Assembly (NCBI GenBank): GCA_039707655.1
Contig: CM077670.1
Coordinates: forward strand, 146,486,001-146,550,000
Source of the DNA: Elymus sibiricus
Taxonomy: Eukaryota; Streptophyta; Magnoliopsida; Poales; Poaceae
Direction: 5' to 3'
Length of the DNA: 64,000 bases
Positions 55,701-64,000 of the stretch are shown piece by piece (position 1 is the first letter of the stretch; every line of letters starts with the position of its first letter). Made by a program: the position numbers and the translations under genes. Below the pieces are notes generated by a model that was not told where the DNA came from, did no database searches, and saw only the letters and a list, made by a program, of their open reading frames with translations.

Positions 55701-56814
55701 CGACTTCTACAATCCAGGTTGTGATGCTTATGAGAAGGAAGTTGAAAGCATCTTTCAGAAGCCAGAGCCGAACATGACTGAAATACTCACAATGATGAAG
55801 CCATTGCCATTTGAAGCTGAATACCCCAAGGAGTTCTTCATCAACGACCTTGAGTACTTGCCTCGAACTGTATATCACATTCTTTGCAACACTCTATGGC
55901 CAATCAAAGGGCATTCATCTTCAGCCAAGCTTGAGGGCGCCATAAAGACATTGGTATACTATGTCGTCAATGGCATCAGATTCAACACGCATGATTTCTT
56001 CATCCGACAGCTTGCTGCCTCTAGGATGGATCTGTTTGGCCTCAAGTTCTATGCACCATGGATCATGCGCCTCATTAAGCTTCGCTCAACTGTGCAATAT
56101 GAACCCTCTGGTCGCACACATCATATCTTTCTGCCTGAAGTGGATGCACCTCATGAAGTCATTTATCCTTCAACAGATAAAGATCCAAGAATTGTTGAAG
56201 CAAGCCACTCTGCTTATATGGAAGCTATTCATCTTCCCAATGTGGCCCCTACTTCAGAACTTGTTGGTCAATTTCGGCAACCACGTCAAGCCAACACTGA
56301 AGCCACTACCAGTACAGTTCCTCAAAGGCCTCAGAAGCGGCCCAAGGTGATGACAGACAGGGAGTTGATTGTTTCTCTGCATCAGAAGCAAGATAATCAT
56401 CATGACTGGCTCAAGAGGCAGATGAAGAGCATCATATCTGATCTCAACAAAGTTCGAAACCTCTCCACGAAGAATGCCTTTGTAGCTCATGAAGCCAACC
56501 GTCGTGCTTGGAAGAGCCTCACACTGCTATGTTCTGAAGACGACCTTGCTGCCGATGGCTTCAAGGAGAGCTTCAAATTTGGCTCCAAGCCTCCATCATC
56601 AGAGAAGTGGCGTGCTACGCCTTCACTTGAGGACTCGGATTACTCTTTTTCAGCGCCCACAATTCATGCAAGGATTGTTGATGAAGAAGATGATGCCACT
56701 TCTCCAGCTATGGCTTCACTGCACCAAGATGCTGCATCAGGCCCGTCTGTACCGCCAAACTCCACCATCGACCCGGCTGCCCTAACATCTTCGTCGCCTC
56801 CTCGGGACGTTTAG
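52726..56814 (+). pseudogene. Copia third ORF (post-pol, env position), unknown function
   Basis: ATG at 52726 (MASGKSSKKGGRQRR, basic start). Pieces: 52726-53256 (YGERKTRVQWIRRYWAEQWF); then another frame from about 53235 to 54304, with TGA near 53507 and coiled coil at about 53760-54000 (EQKNKIEHEKQLFKKHLAKF); then 54325-56814. The last piece has a long Glu/Pro/Thr/Val-rich linker (to about 55090), a globular domain at about 55130-56230 (FRDVGLLPFVTDKEHWNEEL, ILQFYATFHISGF, TLEWMTGDVHHEAKPQDLLEL) and a helical tail. The globular part resembles the plant 'putative transposon protein' fold I know from other elements; this is not verified. No signal peptide or convincing membrane helix is seen, so 'envelope' is not supported. 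Two frameshifts and one stop disrupt about 1360 codons. Confidence 0.6.
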
Positions 56815-57311
56815 ACATCCTATGTCTCCATACCCTTTTGGTCATTCAATGACAAAAGGGGGAGAAGCATATGGGTTGATGGTCTTCAAGCGGGCATTTT
56901 GGGTCGGGCTTGCTATATTTTGTTAAGTTTGCAACTCTCGTTTTGGAACATTTGGTTATTTGGGTTGTAAACTTAAGTCCTGATGGACGTCTGCTACATT
57001 TGCTACTTGTCATTTCTGCGCTACTACTATATCTGATTTTATGCGCTTGAAGTCATTCCGCAGACGCCCATTTTCCATTGTGCATTCCATTATCTTCATA
57101 ATACTTTGTATGCACATGTTGTGACTTCATGAATAGAGGGAGAACTCCACAAAGCAAAACCTGCCATGTGCATTTGCATTCAAAAGCAAATTACTTATAT
57201 GCACATCTTCAGGGGGAGCTCCTCAAATTTCATGAAGCCAAACACCTTGTTCCTTAAACTTTCACATATTTTTATCCCCGCTGAAACTTCAACCGGTTTG
57301 TCATCAATCAC
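56815..57311 (+). other. Copia 3' noncoding region with extra PPT-like motifs
   Basis: CAAAAGGGGGAGAA (56853-56866), GAGGGAGAA (57136-57144) and AGGGGGAGC (57211-57219) precede the real PPT. No gene. Confidence 0.6.
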
Positions 57312-57326
57312 CAAAAAGGGGGAGAT
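57312..57326 (+). other. Copia polypurine tract
   Basis: CAAAAAGGGGGAGAT directly before the 3' LTR TGTAAGTG. Confidence 0.9.
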
Positions 57327-58632
57327 TGTAAGTGCATCTAGTGCCACCCCTTGTTGGTTTTGGAGTATTGAAGACAAACTTGGTTGAAGGGACTAATGTG
57401 TTTGTGAGATTCACAGGAGAACACAGGTAGAAGTCCCTATTGATTCGGTTTACCCATCAAAGATGACCCCTAAAAATGTATGAAGACATTGAAGACAATG
57501 ATGGGTCACGAAGACATCCGTGTTGAAGCCAATGGCTCACGAAGACATTCACTTGAAGCCAATGGAACGCGAAGACTTAGTCTTTTGGTAGTTTCATTTT
57601 CTTCTTTCTTGAGTCATAGGAACCACCGCACTGTTAACTGGGGTCGAGGTAAACGAAGTCAGAAACTGACGTGATGCTCAACCCAAATCCTATGTCTTCG
57701 AGCGAAGACAAATGAGAGAAAACCTCTTCCAGAGTTGGTTGAGTCAGCTTTGCTTGGAGCCCAAGTACAGTTGCCGTGTGTGTTCAAATTCCGACCGTTG
57801 GACACGTGTCAGTTCCCCAATGACCCAGGGTCATTTCGGACATATCATGCCGGGTTGCCTCCTGGCTATAAATAGCCACCCCCCTCCACCATAAATTGGT
57901 GGCTGCTCCGAGTTAGTGCACGGCTTTTTTCGTTTGAGAGCAACCCACCTCGAAGCCTTTGAGAGAGAATCCTTGCGAGGACAAAACCCAAAACACCCAG
58001 AGCCCAAAGTGATTGAGCATCACTGAAGACATTCTGTTCCGAGTGAACCGAAGACTTATTACGCTTGAAGACTGTGATCTTCCAGCCGGTTAGGCGTCAC
58101 GTTCTAAGCATCCAAGAGTCATTGTGGATTGCCGATGAACGAAGTCTGTGAAGGTTTGGAAGTCTACCTTGAAGACTTACCAGAGTGATTGGGCGAGATC
58201 TGCGGGTCTTAGCTCAAGGGGAATAAGGTGAAGACTTGGTCTTCTGAGTTCAATCTCAGCCTCCCTAACCAGACGTACAACTGTCATAGCAGTTGGAACT
58301 GGTCAAACAAATCTCTGTCTTCCCCAAGCTACTGGTTCTATCCATTCACTTACTTACTGTTTTGAACTGTGAAGCCTTTGCATGCTTGTCTGTGTTTGAA
58401 GATATTTCCTGAAGCCATTCATCTGTTTACACATTTATCTTCATGCTTCTTGTGTTTATGTTCAACGCATGCTAGTATGATGATGTCTATGCTTGTCATA
58501 TCTGCTCATCTCATTCATAGGCTTTGCTAGTTCTCATCTTACTTCCGCTTACTTCGAAGACATTGCCTGTTTTCGAAGCCTTTCATAAAAATCGCCTATT
58601 CAACCCCCTCTAGTCGATAACTAGCACTTTCA
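57327..58632 (+). repeat. Copia 3' LTR
   Basis: Matches the 5' LTR with scattered substitutions and small indels. The same promoter motifs are kept: CACGTG 57803-57808, TGACCCAGGGTCA 57821-57833, TATAAATA 57867-57874. Confidence 0.9.
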
Positions 58633-59169
58633 GGAACCTCGCTCTCTCCCACTTGGTTGGTTGTCGCCGGACAAAAGCCTAGGTTCAGATTCGGATCGGC
58701 AATGGCGGTGTCTTCGACGTCGTTCCTCTGTTGGGAGCATTGCTTTTGGAGACTTGGGCTTGGAAGTTCTATGGTGCGTTCCTTTGGTGCTCGTTGTTGT
58801 TCTAAGTTGTTCATCAGGGGCGCTATGTATGCCATCGCGGGAGAGTCCAAGAAGACGACTTTCTTGGGGCTATCCGAGTCCCACCACCCACCTGCCAACT
58901 CTTTTAGGCATTCAAGGGTGGTTGGTGCGTTGGCAAAGATAGTTACTTTGGAGTTGTTGCCCTTTAGAGGTGACCGGCGTTGGTCGAGAAGCGGCTTCGT
59001 GGGTAAGTTTAGGGCAGTCTCTTTCGAGCTGTAGTTGTATTGTGTGCGTTCGAGTTGTAGTGGTGTTTGCTACTCACCAGGCCGTGATGAGAGCTTGTCT
59101 GAATTTCTTGTAATTTACCCTCTACCTTCTATAAAGCTAAGGCACACATTTGCGTGCTCTCAAAAAAAA

Positions 59170-59704
59170 ATCCTCCCTAATATTGTGTGCATGACGCCTT
59201 CGGAGAGGTGCCTGTTTGCGGCGAGCAGGAGATCCGTTGGCGGTTACGAAGTGTGGATCCATCAAACATCGGTCCCCTTAAGCATGGATTAACAATAGTA
59301 TTAATTAAATCCTAATAGGTTCTTCCCGGCGTGTCTGAGTCGGAGTTGTGCTCTAGATGGATATGACATGAGGGATTTTGACACTAAAATATACTCTAAA
59401 AAGTATGCATAAAATTCACTCATCAGTAGGCTACGACCCGTAGCCACACCCTTCATTAAATATAAGGCCGACCTCGTTGAGAACACCTTCCCATAGGCGT
59501 GCTCGTGGCCATGCTTTCTCATGAACACAGCAAGGCTCCGTCCGTGTTCGGATTGATGTCGTGGTTAGGCCTTGTCAGCCATTGGTCTTGACAAAGATTT
59601 GCATATCACTTGAGCAGGTAGAAAGTCACATGAAGGATGGACTCCTTCTAGATGTTGTAGTCAGTAAAAGTGCTTTTATCCGGGTTAATGTTCTGAGATA
59701 CTTA
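59170..59704. other. Intergenic sequence, no feature recognised
   Basis: Mixed-composition sequence between the retroposon poly(A) and the second CACTA terminus. Open stretches under 80 codons have no identifiable content. Confidence 0.4.
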
Positions 59705-59772
59705 CACTACTAGGAAAATGGTTTTTAGCGATGGTATATGTGGTCATTAAAGGTCGTATTGTGGTCGCTAAT

Positions 59773-59858
59773 GGTCATAGCCTCTTTTATTAATAGATAG
59801 AAACACCAATATAAGGATCATAGCCTCTTTTATTAATAGATAGAAACACCAATATTCC
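59773..59858. repeat. 43-bp direct duplication near the CACTA terminus
   Basis: 'tcatagcctcttttattaat' and following bases start at 59775 and again at 59818. Subterminal repeats are common in CACTA elements. Confidence 0.8.
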
Positions 59859-60965
59859 GACATACAATTCTGAAAAAATATCATTTGAGAAATTTGAGTC
59901 AAAAGCAATCCTTATATGACCAATGAACTTGATCATATCTATCTGGAAAACGAGACAACTAGAAAACATAATAATTATTTATTTTCAATCGAGGGACGCC
60001 ATCATTGTTTGAATGGATATCATTCTTCGTCAGCAATTACAATGCCTCCTGATACTTCTATATATCACGGTGGGCCATCAGTCCTACAAAATGTTGAGTA
60101 GCTTATGGAAGTCAGTCGATGTAAATAAATTGGCACAAAGTGTAATAACAATAAAATCAATGTATAAGAACAACTTACTTAATCATGTTGGCTTTCATGA
60201 GAACTATCACTTAGAGATCTACCAGACACAAGACGCTTAATTCCTGACACTTCTTGCACCATGCCATTGAACTTTTCTTCGAGTACTTGTTTCGCTTGCT
60301 CAGAAGCTTGAAGTTTAGAATCCAATTCAGCGGTACTTTGGTCCTCGCAAATCTCTTGCTCTAATTCCAGCACCAAAGCCAACTAAGCGATCACGCCGCT
60401 TACATTAGTCACATTTCTGCATGAATTCATCATTCGAAAGATGCGGATTCAGCTAAACTATGGCCTTAATTTGTGCCTGAAGCGCCAACAGTAAGTTATT
60501 CTATTTCTAAGTAGGAATTGTACACTTGCTGTTCATTATAGAAATTATTACAGCTAAATAAGTCTTACTTGTTTGGCAGAGGTTGTAGAATCAGCAAAGG
60601 CTGTACCCTTCTTGTGTGGCTTAGAAAATAGACTATCCATACTCGGTGGCTTGTTGTTTTCCTTTCCTCCCTGTTCGAACGTCAAGTGGCTATTATTAGC
60701 TGAAATAAAATGGCAAGACAATTCATACTGATCTTATATTATTGTAATGAAGAAGAACAGGAGTTAAATCGCGTATCATGTCCCAAATTATCTATCTAGA
60801 GGGTTTACTGCTAGATCAATGAAGCATTTTGAGGTTAGCTCTGTTTTGGGTGTTTCTCTTGCTCTTTTTCTGTAGTTATAGAGGATTATATTCTCAACTG
60901 CACGAATGGTTGAAAACTAAGAGGCAACATGAGAACTTACCAAAAACTCCTTGCAAGGCCATGGT

Positions 60966-61899
60966 CTCTCGAAACAGGCTTTCGCCCCGCTTTATATATA
61001 AAGCAACCACACAAAAGTACACGGCCGAACGATACAAAGTGATGGGGAGCCCTCAAACAACGCCGATCCCAAGAAACCGGATCACGCACGCGAATACGCG
61101 ACCGACAAAGAATACAGGAAGAACTGATAACACCGCCACCCTACACCCTACAACACCTACACTCCCAACAACGCCCCCAAGAGGGAACACGACGCGAAGC
61201 GCCGCCGCTGCCGAGTCCAAGATGGACAAAGGTTTTCACCCGGAACCAGACATGGAGAGGGGCCCCAAGACGACGTCTTCATGAAGAGAACGGCGCCCGC
61301 AAGCGTCGCCGTCGGCGGGATCAAGCGCAGAGCTTTCGCTCAGCCACCCATCCATGCCACCGCGAGGTCTTGAGGGTAAGAGCAACGAGATCAGGTCTCC
61401 AGGTCCAGATCGGGGCGCCGCTGCTGCCAGAGACAGAGCACGCCCGAGTCACCCGCCGCCATAGCTCTCGCCGCCCACACGGCCAAGAGACACAGCCACC
61501 ACTGCCGCCACGGTGCCCGCCGGAAGGCCAACCATGCGGACCACCTCCCAGGGCCGCCGCCCTGGCATCCAAGCCCTGAGACCCCGCCAACCGCCCGCTT
61601 CACAGAGCACAAACCACGGCAGGAAAAGCCCGGCATCAGCCACCGAGTCAGGGTCGGCACCACCACCGTAGGGGCACCCATGCCTACAGTCCCCCCAAGA
61701 GACACAGCCACCACTGCCGCCACGGTGCCCGCCGGAAGGCCAACCATGCGGACCACCTCCCAGGGCCGCCGCCCTGGCATCCAAGCCCTGAGACCCCGCC
61801 AACCGCCCGCTTCACAGAGCACAAACCACGGCAGGAAAAGCCCGGCATCAGCCACCGAGTCAGGGTCGGCACCACCACCGTAGGGGCACCCATGCCTAC

Positions 61900-61933
<34 letters not shown>

Positions 61934-63027
61934 CCCGGTGTACCGGGGGGGACATAACCCAGTGACTGCCGACGGCCGTCGCGGAGAACCAGCTCAGACG
62001 ACGCCAAGTCCACGGTTTGACGCACTGATCCACCTGCCGGCATCAGGAAGTCCCACCCACCACAGCCACGGACCTCGACCGACGCCAAAACGTGAGGCCG
62101 CCTCCCTAACCAACCGCAAACAGCCACCTTGGCTTGAGCGAAGGGAACCCAGAGCCGCCCGAGGAGCAGTCAGTCCCGGGCAGGAGGACCAAGTCAAACT
62201 CCTGCCACGGCGACAAGCCCGCACCGCCGGCCTCCTGCCAGCATATGCACCAGGAAGAAGCGGACGCCGCCAAAGTGGACGAGGGCCACTCAAGGCAGCC
62301 GACAACTCCGGCCGCCGAGCAGCCACTCCGGCATCCCGACCCCCATCGGCTCCTCAGACCAGCTCCACCACCCCCGCCCAACGCCAAGATCTCCACCACC
62401 CACCCTCTGCCCCGACTCCACGCCCGCGGGAAGGAACCGAAGCCACACCTCAGGCCGCCGTCCGCCGGATCTCGTGCCATCCACCAGACCAAGCCCGCGC
62501 TCGCCACCCAAGGTTGCCTGAAGGACCGGCTGATCCACCCAGGTCATCCACGCCGCCCCCCACACCAGCCCCCGCGAGGACCAGCACCCAGGGACACGCC
62601 ACCACCGGAGATCAGCAGCCCCGCGCCGCCGGCCGAGCCCCAACGCCAGATCCGGCCGAATCCGACCCGGGGCCCGTCCGCGCGCCACCTCCCTGGATGG
62701 GAGCTCCGCAGCCGCTGCACCGCGCGCGGGCGCAGGACGCCGGCCCGCCGCCAACATCCGGCCGCGCCGCCGCACCGCAGACCCGCCGCCGCGCCGCTGG
62801 ACCCCGCGGCAGCCAGCGCCGCCACCCGAGGGCGCCGCCCCGCGCCGGCCCCCCACGGGCAGAGGAGGAAGAAGGGCCCCGCCGCCGCCGCGCCAACCGG
62901 ACTTTGCCCGTCAGCGCCTGCCGGCGGCGGCGGGTGAGGAAGGGAGGGAGGCGGGGTCGACGAGCCGGCGGCTAGGGTTTCCCTCCCTGCGCGCGCGGGA
63001 AGGGGGAGGGGAGGAGAAGGATCAGAA
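60966..63027 (-). mobile_element. Non-autonomous LINE-derived retroposon, minus strand, inserted at a CACTA exon
   Basis: On the minus strand the 3' end reads 'tttatatataaagcggggcgaaagcc', a familiar Triticeae LINE 3' end; the 5' end is GC-rich with 'aaaccctagccgccggc'. The flanks share AAGGCCA (60955-60961 and 63028-63034), a degraded target duplication. There is no RT. Apparent ORFs on the plus strand (61938-62975, 345 codons; 62134-62937) are products of GC-rich sequence. Contains the 212-bp duplication below. Confidence 0.6.
61485..61908 (+). repeat. 212-bp tandem duplication followed by poly(C)
   Basis: Copies at 61485-61696 and 61697-61908, apparently identical over most of their length, each ending 'ccatgcctacagtcccccc'. 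A run of 28 C (61903-61930) follows the second copy. Confidence 0.85.
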
Positions 63028-63485
63028 AAGGCCAGCGTATGCCCTGCACTTCTTCACTTTCCAGATTTTCATCAACTAATCCAGTTGCATTGTCATACTT
63101 GCTAGTCTTTGAGGTAGCCGCAAGGCCATGGTTACCCTGCACTTCTTCACTTTCCAGATATTCATTACCTATTAATTCATCTACACCATTTGCAGTGTCT
63201 GAAAATATACAACCAATCGGTCAGCACGGTGGATGAAGGAAAAAATGAAAAAATTTACATTTTTCATACCATAAAATTCATCCATATAATTTCCCATGTT
63301 ACCGTCATTGCTGGCATCAACTTCATCATTCATAGCTACAATATATTATGACTTACTTGAAGACAATAAAGCATAGAAACAATTCTTGGTACAGTACATG
63401 ATACTTGGAAACTCACTTTCGGAATCACCTGCATCCCAATTTGTACTAAACAAGATTGGTGTATTTGTTAGCGCATCATTTCCAT

Positions 63486-64000
63486 CTATGAAAACAAGTA
63501 ACAACATTATATCATTGAGTAGAAGACAGCTTGAATAATATTTTTATGCTTGCGTAGTACCTTTTGTAGCTAACTTGAACTTTTTCCACAGTCCCTCATC
63601 TTGCATTTGAGCCCATGGTTAACCCTTTTCTGCTGAAATCTGCTAATTGACTTGATTTCTCTGGGAACGTCCGCCTAGCAATACCTTGGTGTGCCAGTCT
63701 AGACTTATTTAACTGTGAGTAGCATCTTTCCGAAGCTAATGTTGTCAAGTTTCCATACCTATGATGACTCACTGTGATAACCTATATATATAGTGTTAGG
63801 TTGAAGTGTGCACAAAGGCTATACAAAGTACAATTAAATTAAATAAGTGAATGCTAAATCAAATCAAGTAAGTACAGAACTACTTGTGTTACTGTTTATT
63901 AATAAGGTAAAAGCTAAAATATGAAGCAAATCGAATACTACAGATTAAGACTTGCATAAACTAGTGGCATCATGTTGTTCTCTTTCTATGTGACGTTGTT
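63486..64000. other. AT-rich CACTA no. 2 interior, no further exon proven
   Basis: Likely intron sequence with perhaps one or two additional minus-strand exons (for example around 63560-63620), but I cannot define borders. Confidence 0.3.

Larger units (their letters stand above)
44264..58632 (+). mobile_element. Copia LTR retrotransposon, SIRE/Maximus type, 14.4 kb
   Basis: LTRs 44264-45573 (1310 bp) and 57327-58632 (1306 bp), both TGTAAGTGCATC to GCACTTTCA; target duplication GGCAC (44259-44263) and GGAAC (58633-58637). PBS TGGTATCAGAGC (45576-45587) matches initiator tRNA-Met. Order gag, protease, integrase, RT, RNase H is the Copia order. The third ORF region (52726-56814) and several PPT-like motifs fit the SIRE/Maximus lineage. 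LTR start and length agree with what I remember of Triticeae Maximus. Confidence 0.88.
43690..59169 (+). mobile_element. Old polyadenylated retroposon split by the Copia element (43690-44263 and 58633-59169)
   Basis: GC-rich 5' portion (43690-44263) and a 3' portion ending '...aaagctaaggcacacatttgcgtgctctc' plus nine A (59161-59169). This looks like a non-autonomous LINE-type retroposon. No protein domain is recognised; ORFs at 43684-44007 and 58657-59034 are open but featureless. The two halves are contiguous across the Copia target duplication (GGCAC/GGAAC). Confidence 0.45.
60179..63485 (-). pseudogene. CACTA no. 2 gene fragments (C-terminal exons, coiled coil)
   Basis: Exons read, in order, GNDALTNTPILFSTNWDAGD (63485-63417); MNDEVDASNDGNMGNYMDEF (63335-63270); TANGVDELIGNEYLESEEVQ (63198 on), where the LESEEVQG motif occurs twice about 95 bp apart; after the retroposon, NHGLARSF with donor GTAAGT (60947-60942); GGKENNKPPSMDSLFSKPHK (60670-60569); and 60476-60179 with AQIKAIV, then TAG, then LNPHLSNDEFMQKC and LDSKLQASEQAKQVLEEKF, stop TAA at 60181-60179. 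The last exon is acidic coiled coil, as in CACTA accessory proteins. The premature TAG and the retroposon make it a pseudogene. Confidence 0.55.
59705..64000 (-). mobile_element. CACTA transposon no. 2, one end in window, genes on the minus strand
   Basis: CACTACTAGGAAAATGGTTTTTAGCGATGG at 59705 is a classic CACTA-type terminus (trimmed here: CACTACTAGGAAAA). Minus-strand exons follow at 63485-63417, 63335-63270, 63198 to about 63035, about 60965-60937, 60670-60569 and 60476-60179, with GT-AG borders. The other end lies beyond the window. It is interrupted by a LINE-derived retroposon at 60966-63027. Unrelated in sequence to CACTA no. 1. Confidence 0.7.

Noticed and set aside
52726..56814. 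Calling the Copia third ORF an envelope gene
   Set aside because: No signal peptide, fusion-like segment or clear transmembrane helix can be seen; the position alone is not enough.
43598..59180. Matching 'tcctccctaa' at 43604 and after the poly(A) at 59170 as target duplication of the old retroposon
   Set aside because: The left match belongs to the local tandem duplication and is not adjacent to the retroposon's GC-rich start, so coincidence is likely.
61938..62975. 345-codon ORF on the plus strand
   Set aside because: Very GC-rich, Pro/Arg/Ala low complexity, overlapping open frames on both strands, within a LINE-derived retroposon oriented the other way.
63120..63132. GCAAGGCCATGGT as target duplication of the retroposon at 60966
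   Set aside because: The sequence between 63035 and 63119 continues the CACTA exon in frame, so the 13-mer is better explained by the internal exon duplication; the shorter AAGGCCA pair fits the actual border.
1..64000. CRISPR arrays, bacterial operons, tRNA or rRNA genes
   Set aside because: None seen. Repeats are minisatellites and transposon repeats; the only tRNA-related sequence is primer binding sites and a truncated SINE without a head.

Overview
This window is nuclear DNA from a large-genome grass. A Triticeae plant (wheat, Aegilops, barley or rye group) is the best guess. The evidence is the set of transposon families: a Sabrina/WHAM-like Athila element, a Tat/Retand element with an antisense gene, a 14.4-kb Maximus/SIRE-type Copia element, CACTA elements, Au-type SINE, LINEs, and Stowaway and Tourist MITEs. 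Plant-type spliced genes are also present. I see no bacterial, plastid, rRNA or tRNA genes. Most of the sequence is transposable elements, many nested in one another. Family names come from recognition, not from a database search.

Layout, left to right. (1) 1-25112 is the 3' part of a CACTA transposon on the + strand with fragmentary multi-exon genes. An Athila retrotransposon (minus strand, 2523-23317) sits in one of its exons. A Tat-lineage Gypsy element (plus strand, 3746-14311) sits inside the left LTR of the Athila, giving a three-level nest. The Tat element carries a dual-RNase-H pol and, on the opposite strand, a six-exon gene of 810 codons that reads through in one phase except for a single stop. 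(2) 25113-30480 holds a decayed retroelement end with an LTR, a truncated SINE and GC-rich tandem-repeat blocks bounded by palindromes. (3) 30607-41371 is the only ordinary host gene: an 11-exon FRA10AC1 homologue (245 aa). It has one U12-type intron (intron 4) and an antisense 6.3-kb LINE in intron 6. (4) 41372-44263 carries Stowaway MITEs, a mosaic of Tourist-like MITEs and a local tandem duplication. (5) 44264-58632 is a complete but mutated Maximus/SIRE-type Copia element, inserted in an older polyadenylated retroposon. It has a third, 4.1-kb coding region after pol with its own candidate promoter and leader intron. (6) 59705 to the end is a second CACTA element whose exons run on the minus strand; a LINE-derived retroposon interrupts it at 60966-63027.

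The elements do not form a cooperating pathway. The window records successive insertions around one conserved RNA-processing gene. The strongest leads are the antisense spliced gene in the Tat element, the third ORF of the Copia element with its internal promoter-like region, the U12 intron of the FRA10AC1 homologue, and exact extra copies of the polypurine-tract motif inside the Athila element.
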